Source: Planctomycetia bacterium (GTDB taxonomy: Bacteria; Planctomycetota; Phycisphaerae; Phycisphaerales; SM1A02). Taken from it: a DNA stretch of 50,151 nt. Where the stretch lies: the NCBI GenBank assembly GCA_005776885.1, contig SXOD01000031.1:1-50151 (forward strand). Direction: 5' to 3'. The notes under the pieces were generated by a model. The model was given only the letters and a program-made list of their open reading frames with translations. It searched no databases and had not been told where the DNA came from. A program made the translations under genes and the position numbers. Of this stretch, positions 24,744 to 32,023 are shown in pieces; the stretch's first letter is position 1; each line of letters starts with the position of its first letter.

Positions 24744-25192
24744 GTGCGGAGCATCTCCGAAAGTCGCGCAGGAAGCAACTGGCTCAACTGATCCGCCACC
24801 CGGCGGTAGGCCGCGACCCCCAGCCCCACCGGATCGTCCACCTCCTGGGGATCAAGTGCCAGCTCGCACCGCAGGCCCACCGGCCCCACGATTGCCCGGA
24901 CGGCTTCGACATGTGACTTGGTCATCCCCATGACGAGGTCTGCCCCCACCGCCATCTCCCTCGTCACTCGCTTGCTGCGCCCATCCAGGGCGATCCCCCT
25001 CTCCCCAAGCACGCGATGCGCCTCCGATGAGAAGGGAACGCCGTCGGCGGCCCACGTTCCGGCGCTGGCGAAGAAGATCCCGTCACCCTTCACGCCCGGC
25101 ACCTCGCCGCGATCAACCAGGTCCCGTGCGATCGCCTCGGCCATCGGCGAACGGCATGTATTCCCGGTGCAGACAAAGAGGATCGTTCGCAC
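24740..25192 (-). CDS. Low-molecular-weight protein tyrosine phosphatase/arsenate reductase-like protein
   Basis: The 150-residue protein opens with ILFVCTGNTCRSPMAEAI, the C-x5-R phosphatase loop of the LMW-PTP family, and has a DDP near the C-terminus that fits the general-acid region. In rpiB-linked form such proteins are often annotated as protein-arginine or tyrosine phosphatases; the substrate is unknown. I chose the GTG at 25192 because it starts the protein directly before the fold, gives the usual family length and has TACCAT 8 bases upstream. ATG at 25222 is the alternative. It is coupled to rpiB by a 4-base overlap. Confidence 0.85.
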   Translation of the reverse strand: MRTILFVCTGNTCRSPMAEAIARDLVDRGEVPGVKGDGIFFASAGTWAADGVPFSSEAHRVLGERGIALDGRSKRVTREMAVGADLVMGMTKSHVEAVRAIVGPVGLRCELALDPQEVDDPVGLGVAAYRRVADQLSQLLPARLSEMLRT

Positions 25193-25200
25193 GGCCCGTG

Positions 25201-25206
25201 ATGGTA
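25201..25206 (-). promoter_or_regulatory. Possible -10 element (TACCAT) for the phosphatase-rpiB pair
   Basis: On the minus strand TACCAT ends 8 bases before the GTG at 25192, compatible with a leaderless or nearly leaderless mRNA. The -35 region is not evident. Confidence 0.33.
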
Positions 25207-25296
25207 GTGGCAATGACCTCATGGCCCTTCGAAGAGCCACCGCCCGTGGACGGCGGAACCAGTACGCTTGCCGCGACTCCATTCGCGAGCCGCCCC

Positions 25297-25899
25297 ATGC
25301 ACATCGAATTCGTGGAAGCCCCCGCGGCGCTCGCGCGCCTGAAGACATTGCATCTGTCAATCGCTCCGGGGGCCGACGGCGCCTCGAGCGTCACCGTCAC
25401 CGGCGCGCCCTCCTCGGCCACCATTCGTTACTTCGCTGCGGACGACGGGCGACGAGCCGCCGTGCCTGCGGTCGATGCCGGGATCAGCGTTGCCGCATGG
25501 CAGCTTCCTTCGATCGTCGAGGCCGCGCTTCACAAGCTGCATTGCCCCGAGGCCTTCGCGATGCCAAAGAGCACCTGGCGGAACGTCACGGACGTCGTCG
25601 CCGTCGCGCTGAAGAACAACCGCAAGTGGATGGCGGTCGACGCCGCACTCGGCGTCGAGCTCAACACCGCTGATGCCCTGGTGATCCACCCCTCCGAGCA
25701 CCACCTCCTGCGCGACCTGGTTCAGGCCATGCTCCTCCACGGCGATTCACCGTCGCAGGGGCTCGTCGTCTGCGCCACCTCGGGACTCCTGGCCATCGAC
25801 ATCTCTCCGCCAGGATCAGTGACGTTTTCCGTGGCGAGCGAGTCGGCGGCTGACCAGATCAGGGCACTCTGCTGCCACCTCAAGCAGGCCATCGACTGA
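25297..25899 (+). CDS. Hypothetical protein, no family recognised
   Basis: The 200-residue protein has no signal peptide, membrane segment or familiar motif. It begins MHIEFVEAPAALARL and contains IRYFAADDGRRAAVPAVDAG, a Cys-containing segment HKLHCPEAFAMPKSTW and C-terminal ATSGLLAIDISPPG. Codon usage and length suggest a real gene. It lies between the phosphatase-rpiB pair (divergent) and the zinc-ribbon membrane gene (convergent). The frame stays open upstream to 25027, but that part overlaps the phosphatase gene on the other strand, so the ATG at 25297 is preferred. No Shine-Dalgarno sequence is evident. Confidence 0.6.
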   Translation: MHIEFVEAPAALARLKTLHLSIAPGADGASSVTVTGAPSSATIRYFAADDGRRAAVPAVDAGISVAAWQLPSIVEAALHKLHCPEAFAMPKSTWRNVTDVVAVALKNNRKWMAVDAALGVELNTADALVIHPSEHHLLRDLVQAMLLHGDSPSQGLVVCATSGLLAIDISPPGSVTFSVASESAADQIRALCCHLKQAID

Positions 25900-25943
25900 C
25901 GCGCCGCGGCATCGGGTCCCCCATCTGGTCCTCCACGGGTCCC

Positions 25944-26285
25944 TCAGGAGGGCACGACCGAGCCTTCGACGGTCCAAGCGGTCCCGCACCCAGGACATTC
26001 CCAGCCCCCGGCCTCCTCCGGCAAGGCCCGGACGGAACCAGCCTCGCACATCGGACAGCTTCCCGCCGCGAGCCGGCGGCGATTCATCGCTCGCTCCAGG
26101 GCCTGCGCGCCGGCGGACAGCGGGACCACGACCACCAAGCCGAATATCCCCACAAACACCAGGGCGAGCGCCCCCAGCGGGAAGAGGAACATCAGGAGGA
26201 ACGATGCCACGAAGAGCCCCAGGTACCCCAGCACGGCAACGATGCCGAAATTGGAGTTGAAGGAGCGCAGCGTGCTCAGGAACAT
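25944..26285 (-). CDS. Small membrane protein with zinc ribbon
   Basis: The 113-residue protein has two hydrophobic helices (about 14-60) followed by a C-terminal zinc ribbon with CPMC and CPGC. Function is unknown. It resembles in layout the larger zinc-ribbon membrane protein at 19.5-20.7 kb. The ATG at 26285 has TACACT 9 bases upstream; a longer frame to 26357 would overlap the dnaN leader. It is divergent from dnaN. Confidence 0.6.
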   Translation of the reverse strand: MFLSTLRSFNSNFGIVAVLGYLGLFVASFLLMFLFPLGALALVFVGIFGLVVVVPLSAGAQALERAMNRRRLAAGSCPMCEAGSVRALPEEAGGWECPGCGTAWTVEGSVVPS

Positions 26286-26362
26286 CGGCCCGGCAGTGTA
26301 GGACCCGCCGTGCGCCGCGTTACACTCCCCCTTGGGGTATTCCCTCCACAGGACCACAAGCC

Positions 26363-27487
26363 ATGCCGACAGCCACCGACGGACTTCACCTCATCTGCAA
26401 TCGCCCCGCATTGGTAGAGGCGCTCGCGATGGCCAGCGCCGTGGTGCCGAGCCGGAGCCCGGTCCCGGTCCACATGTGCGTCAAGCTCGAGGCCGTCGAT
26501 GGCACTTTGACCCTCAAGGCGACCGACGCCGAAATCGGCCTGGACCTGCACCTCCCCAGCGTGGAGATCTCGAGCGAGGGAGAGGCGCTCCTTCCCGCCG
26601 AGAAGTTCAGCCAGATCGCCCGCGCGATGGATGACGCCACCGTCAAGGTGTCGCTCGACCGACACGCGGCCACCATCCAGGGAGCCCACAGCACCTTCAA
26701 GATCTATGGCCACGACCCGGCGGAGTTCCCCGGCACGGCGGACACCACGCAGGCCGCTCCGGACTTCCAGGTGCCGGCAGGCCAGCTGCGCCGCATGATT
26801 GCGCGGACAGTTTTCTCGGTGGCCACGGACAACTCGCGCTACGCCATCAGCGGCGTGCTCATCGAGCGCAAGGCCCGACGGCTGCGGATGGTCGGCACGG
26901 ACGGGCGTCGGATGGCCCTGGTCAAGGGAGATTGTGCGGCCCCCGCCGAGGGCGACAGCGCGTTCATCGTGCCTGCCAAGGCGATGAATGTCCTCAACCG
27001 GCTGTTGGACGATCCCGAGGCGGCCGTCCGGGTGAGTCGAGACCGCAATCGCGTCGTGTTCGAGATCGGCGATTCGGCCACCTTGGTGACCTCGCTCGTC
27101 GAAGGCACGTTCCCCCCCTTCGAGGACGTGATCCCGAAGGAGCATGACCGCGAAGCCACCTTCGATTCTGCCGAGCTCGCGGCCGCCATCAAGCGGGCAG
27201 CGCTGCTGACCAGCGAGGAGAGTCGGGCGATCAAGTTCTCCTTCGATGGCACCACGCTCACCCTCAAGAGCCATGCGACCGACATGGGCGAGGCGGAGAT
27301 CGTGGTGCAGGCCACGGCGTACAAGGGCGACAAGATCGAGATCGGGTTCATGCCGGCCTTCCTGACCGACGTGCTCCGGATCGTCGAGAGCCCCGAGGTC
27401 ACGCTGGAGATGAAGGCCTCCTCCAAACCGTGCGTCCTGCGCGTCGGTGCAGACTTCCTCTACGTCGTGATGCCCGTCAATGCCTGA
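26363..27487 (+). CDS. dnaN: DNA polymerase III beta subunit (sliding clamp)
   Basis: The 374-residue protein has the usual clamp length and three-domain organisation. Landmarks are ATDAEIGLDLHLP in domain 1, TVFSVATDNSRYAISGVLIE and VGTDGRRMALV in domain 2, EGTFPPFEDVIP, and the C-terminal VMPVNA (family VMPMR-like end). It forms the ring that tethers the replicative polymerase to DNA. dnaA, recF and gyrB are not adjacent and no DnaA-box cluster is visible, so this is not an obvious origin. The gene's final codons and stop lie within an 18-bp tandem duplication. Confidence 0.95.
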   Translation: MPTATDGLHLICNRPALVEALAMASAVVPSRSPVPVHMCVKLEAVDGTLTLKATDAEIGLDLHLPSVEISSEGEALLPAEKFSQIARAMDDATVKVSLDRHAATIQGAHSTFKIYGHDPAEFPGTADTTQAAPDFQVPAGQLRRMIARTVFSVATDNSRYAISGVLIERKARRLRMVGTDGRRMALVKGDCAAPAEGDSAFIVPAKAMNVLNRLLDDPEAAVRVSRDRNRVVFEIGDSATLVTSLVEGTFPPFEDVIPKEHDREATFDSAELAAAIKRAALLTSEESRAIKFSFDGTTLTLKSHATDMGEAEIVVQATAYKGDKIEIGFMPAFLTDVLRIVESPEVTLEMKASSKPCVLRVGADFLYVVMPVNA

Positions 27488-27536
27488 CGGGGCCTCTGCA
27501 CCTGACGGGGCCTCTGCACCCGACCGGGCCTGTGGG
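27483..27536. repeat. 18-bp tandem repeat beginning in the last codons of dnaN
   Basis: CCTGACGGGGCCTCTGCA occurs twice without change (27483-27500, 27501-27518), followed by a degenerate third copy (27519-27536). The first copy contains the dnaN stop TGA, so the stop is duplicated in frame 18 bases downstream. Confidence 0.85.
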
Positions 27537-27567
27537 ACCGGCGCGCAGATCGGGCCGCGCCGTCGAC

Positions 27568-28263
27568 CTACTTCTTGTACTTGATGCCGCAGCCGTACGA
27601 CCTGGTCGTGGCCGGGGATGGCGCCTTGCCAGCCTTGAGGGCGGTGACCGCGCTCACGACGTAGTTGACGTTCTCCGAGCCTTCCTTCTCGTTGTCAAAC
27701 GCCCCGGCGTAGGCGAGCGTCCCGTTGGCATCGATCACGAAGCAGTGCGGGGTGGTCTTGGCCCCGTAGAGGTGGCCCACGGTGCCGTCGCCGTCAATGA
27801 GTGGCGTACCGTCGATCTTGTGCCTCTCCAGGTACTTCGCGCTCTTCTCCGGCTTGCTGGCGTCCTTGGCAGTGCTGTTGATGAAGAGGAAGACCACGTC
27901 GGGATCGGCCTTCTTGCTGTCGGCAACCATGGAAGCGACCAATCCGTTCTCCATCACGCCTCGGCAGACCGGGCATCCCTCGTTCATCCATTCCAGCACC
28001 ACGACTTTGCCCTTGTAGTCCGCGAGCGAGTGCTCCTTCCCCGAAGCGTCCTTGAGCGTGAAGTTTGGCGCGGTCTCTCCCACCTTGGCGGGGCCACGAG
28101 AAGCGGCGGCGGCATCCGCGTCGGCGACGCCTGCCGCCGTGGCTTGCTTGGAGGAGAGCGCGGGGCCCTGCTGCGCGGCCGCCTGGAGCGAGGCCTCGCC
28201 GAGTGCCAGCGACGTGACGAAGAGGATCGATGCGATTGAGCGGGTGCCGGCCAGTGTCTTCAT
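27568..28263 (-). CDS. Exported thioredoxin-fold (redoxin) protein with CPVC
   Basis: The 231-residue protein has a signal peptide (about 1-30), a linker rich in Ala, and a redoxin/AhpC-TSA-type domain from about residue 60: VGETAPNFTLKDASGKEHSL, then VVVLEWMNEGCPVCRGVM with the CxxC active site, and GTPLIDGDGTVGHLYG. It probably acts on thiols outside the cytoplasm. A strong AAGGAGA precedes the ATG, but the start also overlaps the stop of the DsbD-N-like gene (ATGA, 28260-28263), so the two redox genes are coupled. The C-terminus ends with a Cys (YGCGIKYKK). Confidence 0.82.
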   Translation of the reverse strand: MKTLAGTRSIASILFVTSLALGEASLQAAAQQGPALSSKQATAAGVADADAAAASRGPAKVGETAPNFTLKDASGKEHSLADYKGKVVVLEWMNEGCPVCRGVMENGLVASMVADSKKADPDVVFLFINSTAKDASKPEKSAKYLERHKIDGTPLIDGDGTVGHLYGAKTTPHCFVIDANGTLAYAGAFDNEKEGSENVNYVVSAVTALKAGKAPSPATTRSYGCGIKYKK

Positions 28264-29216
28264 GGGAATGTCTCCTTGGACTGTGTAGGTTCCGGGGCGG
28301 GTTGGGTCAGTCGGGTGGGCGTGGGGAGCCCAATCGACGGGTTGTTCGCCAGAGCTTCGCGCGGGACCGAGAAATCGACCAACAGCGCGCTGTCGGCCGG
28401 GCGGAGGATCACGCCACGGATGCGGAGGGCATCTCCCTCGACATCCTCGGGGCGAACCGTCACGGTCACGGAAAACGTTGGGGCCGACGTCGAGTCGCCG
28501 GGGGCGACTCTGGAAGCAGCCGGGGTGCCGGCGGCGTTGGCTGGAATCGGCGAAGGAGAAGGGAGGCTGATGGCGTCTGGGAGGTCCAGCAGCAACCGCG
28601 CGCCGGCCGGGACATCGGGGATCGAGAGTTCAAGCGAGCCCTCGAACGGGTCGGTTCCCGCGCGATCTCCCGCGACCGCGATGCGAGACGCAGCTGGCAT
28701 TGGCATCGGGAACTGCCTCGCCACGGCTTCGGGCAATGGTTGTGGATCACCGACGTCCATCGTCACGGTGGCGTGGGTACTCCCCTTCTCGCACTGCTCC
28801 TTGCACACAAGCCACGACGCGTCAACCGTCACGAGGCTGGGTGGCTGCGGAACGGGCTCGATTCCCATTCGGTTTGGAAAGATGGGCACGATGATCGTGC
28901 ACGGCTCGGCGTACCCAAACGCCGTGGAGGCTCCCTCGGAGATGACCGACGGGGTCGCGAACCGACTCTCGCCCTGGCTCCACGTTGGGGGGAGCTTCAC
29001 GTCGATGCGGGGCGGCTGCCCAGAGTCGCCGGGATTGGACCAGTAGAGGTGCCAGCCGGGCTCGGGCGTGAGCCGAATGACCAGGGCGGGTCCGTCGACG
29101 TCGCGCCAGGTGGAATCGACGTGCATGGCGACACGGTCGGCGGCAGCGCCGACGGCGCACGCACTCCACACGCCGAGCACGGGGCAGGTCCAGAGATTCA
29201 GCGGCTTCGGGAGCAC
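28260..29216 (-). CDS. Exported DsbD N-terminal-like (disulfide corrector) protein
   Basis: The 318-residue protein has a short N-terminal hydrophobic segment and then the features of the DsbC-like/DsbD N-terminal family: PGWHLYWSNPGDSGQPP, GYAEPCTIIVP and WLVCKEQCEKG. The Cys of WLVCKEQC is the CxxxC position used in this family. It probably passes reducing equivalents to envelope thiol proteins; the CPVC protein encoded next is a natural partner, though the membrane electron carrier (CcdA/DsbD beta) is not in the window. The start is GTG at 29216 with TAGAGT exactly 6 bases upstream. The divergent rhodanese gene starts 21 bases away. Confidence 0.75.
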   Translation of the reverse strand: MLPKPLNLWTCPVLGVWSACAVGAAADRVAMHVDSTWRDVDGPALVIRLTPEPGWHLYWSNPGDSGQPPRIDVKLPPTWSQGESRFATPSVISEGASTAFGYAEPCTIIVPIFPNRMGIEPVPQPPSLVTVDASWLVCKEQCEKGSTHATVTMDVGDPQPLPEAVARQFPMPMPAASRIAVAGDRAGTDPFEGSLELSIPDVPAGARLLLDLPDAISLPSPSPIPANAAGTPAASRVAPGDSTSAPTFSVTVTVRPEDVEGDALRIRGVILRPADSALLVDFSVPREALANNPSIGLPTPTRLTQPAPEPTQSKETFP

Positions 29217-29221
29217 GGCGA

Positions 29222-29228
29222 TACTCTA
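29222..29228. promoter_or_regulatory. Bidirectional -10-like site between divergent GTG starts
   Basis: TACTCTA lies in the 21-base gap between the GTGs at 29216 (minus) and 29238 (plus). The minus strand reads TAGAGT, 6 bases before its GTG; the plus strand reads TACTCT, 10 bases before its GTG. The plus gene also has an AGGGGG before its start. Confidence 0.42.
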
Positions 29229-29237
29229 GGGGGCAAC

Positions 29238-29711
29238 GTGACCACGCAACACCTGAACGCCGTCGTGACCCGTGCCTTCGTCGCCGTGACCGTGGGGCTG
29301 TCGTCACTGCAGTTGGTCGGCTGCAACCAAGGCATCAGCGACAAGAACCTGAAGTATGTCCCTCTGCTCGAGGTGGACCAGCTGCTGCACCCGCAGGGAT
29401 CCCTCTTTCATGCCCCGGTCGCTGGCATCTGGGTGGACCCGAGGCTGGCCAAGTCGTACGAGGAGGGACACATCCCCGGAGCGCTCAACATCCCGTTCCC
29501 CGAGATGCTCAATGCGGCCAAGCAGGAGCTGGGGGAGGGCAAGTACGGGGCGATCATCGTCTACGACACCAACTACGACGACATCTTGGGAAAGGCCGGC
29601 GCCAAGCGCCTGATGGAGATGGGATTCAAGGAGGTCTACAACCTCCAGGGCGGCCTCGAAGCCTGGAAACAGGCCGGCCACCCAGTGGTCACGGGACCGA
29701 ACCCGAACTGA
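29238..29711 (+). CDS. Rhodanese-like lipoprotein lacking the catalytic cysteine
   Basis: The 157-residue protein has a lipoprotein signal ending LQLVGC (Cys about residue 29). The rest is a rhodanese fold: VDPRLAKSYEEGHIPGALNIPF, then IIVYDTNYDD where the active-site Cys loop should be, and GFKEVYNLQGGLEAWKQAG. The lipobox Cys is the only Cys, so sulfurtransferase activity is not expected; a binding or regulatory role is more likely. The GTG at 29238 is preceded by AGGGGG about 4 bases upstream. It is divergent from the redox pair, which suggests an envelope sulfur/thiol theme, though no direct link is shown. Confidence 0.8.
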   Translation: MTTQHLNAVVTRAFVAVTVGLSSLQLVGCNQGISDKNLKYVPLLEVDQLLHPQGSLFHAPVAGIWVDPRLAKSYEEGHIPGALNIPFPEMLNAAKQELGEGKYGAIIVYDTNYDDILGKAGAKRLMEMGFKEVYNLQGGLEAWKQAGHPVVTGPNPN

Positions 29712-29744
29712 ACACACGCTCGACTTCGCTCGCTGGGAAGGCGG

Positions 29745-29805
29745 GCGCGGCGGGTCCGCGCTCTACTCCAGCGCGGCGGGTCCGCGCTCTACTCCAGCGC
29801 GGCGG
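29745..29805. repeat. 26-bp tandem repeat beginning in the last codons of atpG
   Basis: The unit GCGCGGCGGGTCCGCGCTCT plus ACTCCA occurs twice without change (29745-29770, 29771-29796), followed by a 9-base partial copy. On the minus strand each unit carries the final atpG codons and the TAG stop, so the gene end is duplicated downstream. Confidence 0.88.
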
Positions 29806-30670
29806 CGCCGGACACGATCTCCGTGAGTTCCGTCGTGATGCGAGCCTGGCGGGCGCGGTTGAAGTCGCGCTTGAGGGTTCGCCCAAGCCCGGACGCGTTG
29901 TCCGTGGCGGCTTTCATGGCCACCATGCGCATCACATTTTCGCTCACGATCGAGTCGTTGAACGCCTGGAACAGCGACACCTTGACGGCGCGCGGCAACA
30001 ACTCGTTGACCAGCGTGGCAGCATCAGGGCTGAACTCGTACACCGCAGTGGCCGCGACCTTTTCGCCAGCTCCGTCGCCGGCGCCGGCTGGCATCGAAAG
30101 CGGAAGCAGTTGCATCGGCTCGGCCACCTGGCGGCTGTTGCTGATGAATCGCGTGTAGACCACATGCACGGCGTCGGCGGTGCCGGCGGTGAACTGGTCC
30201 ATGAGGCGCTGCGCCAATTCCTGCACCTGCTCGAAGCTTGGCTTGTCACCGATGTCCACGGTCTCGGCAACGGAGATCTTGGCAAAGCGGAAGTAGGAAA
30301 GACCCTTCTTGCCCGCCGCGAACACCTCCACCTGCTTGCCAGCCGCCTGCCTCTCCTTGATGAGCCTGTGCGCGGCGCGCAGCGAGTTGCTGTTGTAGGT
30401 CCCGCAGAGGCCGCGGTCTGATGAGATGACCACGACGATTTCGCGCCCCGACGCGCCCTTGGCGTTGAGGAGCGGGCTGTCCACCTCTCCCGCCGCAGCA
30501 GCGACCTGGGCCACGAGCGTGCGGATCCGGTCGGTGTACGGACGCGTCGCACGCGAACGAGCCAGGCTCGCCGTGAACTTGGCGGTCGCAATCATCTGCA
30601 TGGTCTTGGTGATCCGCTGGATCGTGCGGACCGCGACCATGCGCTTCTTGATCTCTCGAATCCGTGCCAT
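29789..30670 (-). CDS. atpG: ATP synthase F1 gamma subunit, outside an atp operon
   Basis: The 293-residue protein matches AtpG: N-terminal ARIREIKKRMVAVRTIQRI and ITKTMQMIATAKF, central VISSDRGLCGTYNSN, and the C-terminal helix VMRMVAMKAATDNA...RARQARITTELTEI. Gamma forms the rotating shaft of F1F0. The neighbours are a rhodanese-like lipoprotein and orphan secreted proteins; no atpA, atpD, atpH or atpC is within 20 kb on either side. The ATG at 30670 starts directly at the conserved N-terminus; TATCAT lies 10 bases upstream. Confidence 0.93.
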   Translation of the reverse strand: MARIREIKKRMVAVRTIQRITKTMQMIATAKFTASLARSRATRPYTDRIRTLVAQVAAAAGEVDSPLLNAKGASGREIVVVISSDRGLCGTYNSNSLRAAHRLIKERQAAGKQVEVFAAGKKGLSYFRFAKISVAETVDIGDKPSFEQVQELAQRLMDQFTAGTADAVHVVYTRFISNSRQVAEPMQLLPLSMPAGAGDGAGEKVAATAVYEFSPDAATLVNELLPRAVKVSLFQAFNDSIVSENVMRMVAMKAATDNASGLGRTLKRDFNRARQARITTELTEIVSGAAALE

Positions 30671-30739
30671 GGGGGCAGGAATGATACCAGTTACGGGCCA
30701 CCCGAGCAGGCAGCCATGCACCCAGCCGGGAGCACCCGT

Positions 30740-31624
30740 TCAGAACGAAATGTTCGATGCGTCCGACGGGCAGGGACCAGCCCGAAGCAGCGCATCGACA
30801 TGCCACTCGCTCCCGCCGCAGCGAACGAGGCGCACGTGCAGAGGGTTGCGAGTTCCATCGGCCCACTCCACGAGGACGCCGAGATACCCGATCTCGACCG
30901 GGCCAGCCCCTTGCGCGCGCAGCGAGTCGAGCGTTGGCCCGACGAACCAGTTGGTGCCCTTGATGTTGCAGGGACCGTGCCAGGCCTCCATGGTCATGCC
31001 AGCGGTCTCGAAGGTCATCCATCCTGTGTCTGGCTGCGAATCGCTGTAGGTGTCCAATCGCTGCGCGGCGAAGATGGCAGCAGGGTCGGCACACCATGCG
31101 ACCGAAGCGTTGTTTCCGCTCGAGTCAGTCTCGCAGATCGTCTCGTGCAGGTAGGCACGCACCGTTCCATCAATCATCGGCGAGCACTGGTGGCCGGTGC
31201 GCGCTTCAACGAACCCTGCGTACTCTTCGGCGCTGATGCCGTCGTCCAGCGCCCGAGCCGTCGCGCCCTCACCGATGCGACCGGCCCAGTACCCGGAGAA
31301 GCCGGCATCGAAACGCTGTTTGAGGAAAGCGGCAGCGGCCGCCGTCATGGTCGGATCCACGCCAGCCGCCTCTCCCGCCAGCGGAAGGGCTGCAACGAGG
31401 CCATCCAGCGAACCCATTTGGAAGGAGGCGTAGGACTCGACGCAGTATTGGGCGATGGGGTCGTCGTCGCCAGCGGCAGCGGCACTCGACGCGGCCGACA
31501 CCAGCGAGACCGTGGGCTTTCCCAGCCCCAACCAGAGTGCGGTCACGGCCGCGCCGGCAGCCAGAATCCACAATGCCGAGGTCCAACGGGCGGTTCGATG
31601 GGCGCTGGGATTTGAGTCGTTCAT
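30740..31624 (-). CDS. Membrane-anchored or secreted protein of unknown function
   Basis: The 294-residue protein has one N-terminal hydrophobic helix (about 15-40) and a large extracytoplasmic part. It has several Cys (CVES, HQCSPM, ICET, AWCADP, GPCNIKG, VRCGG, GPCPSD) that could form disulfides, and motifs such as GFSGYWAGRIG. No family was recognised. A clear AAGGAG lies 7-8 bases before the ATG at 31624, unlike most neighbours. It lies downstream of the Cys-rich small protein on the same strand (44-base gap), and the two may be co-transcribed. Confidence 0.65.
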   Translation of the reverse strand: MNDSNPSAHRTARWTSALWILAAGAAVTALWLGLGKPTVSLVSAASSAAAAGDDDPIAQYCVESYASFQMGSLDGLVAALPLAGEAAGVDPTMTAAAAAFLKQRFDAGFSGYWAGRIGEGATARALDDGISAEEYAGFVEARTGHQCSPMIDGTVRAYLHETICETDSSGNNASVAWCADPAAIFAAQRLDTYSDSQPDTGWMTFETAGMTMEAWHGPCNIKGTNWFVGPTLDSLRAQGAGPVEIGYLGVLVEWADGTRNPLHVRLVRCGGSEWHVDALLRAGPCPSDASNISF

Positions 31625-31668
31625 GAAGAGTTCTCCTTCGGAAAGTGCGTATCGGTTCGTTCGGGAAA

Positions 31669-31926
31669 CTAGAAACCACAGTCTGGATCGCTCATGCAGT
31701 CTGCCGGAAACTTACAGAAGCACCGGTAGGTGAAAGTGCCGGGGTGCTGCCCAGGTCGCCGGCAACAGCACCACATGCGGTTTGGTGAGCAAATGACGGA
31801 CTGCCCGGAGCATCGCCCCTCACAGGCGTACAGGCTTCCCACTTGAGATGCAGCAACAGAACGGTGGCCAAGTATTGCCACCGCACTAAGAGTGAGACCC
31901 CTGAGCACACCGCGGAAACGAATCAT
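31669..31926 (-). CDS. Small secreted cysteine-rich protein
   Basis: The 85-residue protein has a signal peptide (about 1-28, GLTLSAVAILGHRSVAA) and a mature part of about 57 residues with ten Cys: CEGRC, VIC, WCCC, YRCFC, ADC and PDC. This density resembles disulfide-knotted peptides, but I recognise no family. The local base composition is lower in GC than the surroundings. The ATG at 31926 has no Shine-Dalgarno sequence; a good promoter places the transcription start on the start codon. A shorter frame shadow exists but lacks these features. Confidence 0.6.
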   Translation of the reverse strand: MIRFRGVLRGLTLSAVAILGHRSVAASQVGSLYACEGRCSGQSVICSPNRMWCCCRRPGQHPGTFTYRCFCKFPADCMSDPDCGF

Positions 31927-31932
31927 GAATCA

Positions 31933-31960
31933 AGTGTACTCGCGGAGACGGCCAAGCCAA
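31933..31960 (-). promoter_or_regulatory. Candidate leaderless promoter for the Cys-rich protein gene
   Basis: On the minus strand TTGGCT (31960-31955), a 16-base spacer and TACACT (31938-31933) are followed after 6 bases by the ATG at 31926. The -35 hexamer equals that of the rpsP promoter candidate. Confidence 0.48.
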
Positions 31961-32023
31961 GGCCTTTCCTCGCAAAGCAAGCAATTTGTGTCTCTCTTGT
32001 TGTATCTATCTCTTGAGGGGGCA

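Noticed and set aside
26286-26362. Replication origin next to dnaN
   Set aside because: No DnaA-box cluster or AT-rich stretch is visible and dnaA, recF and gyrB are absent.
28230-29237. Upstream part of a 493-codon frame that ends in the rhodanese-like protein
   Set aside because: It overlaps the DsbD-N-like gene on the other strand and has no homology; the GTG at 29238 with AGGGGG and lipoprotein signal is the better start.
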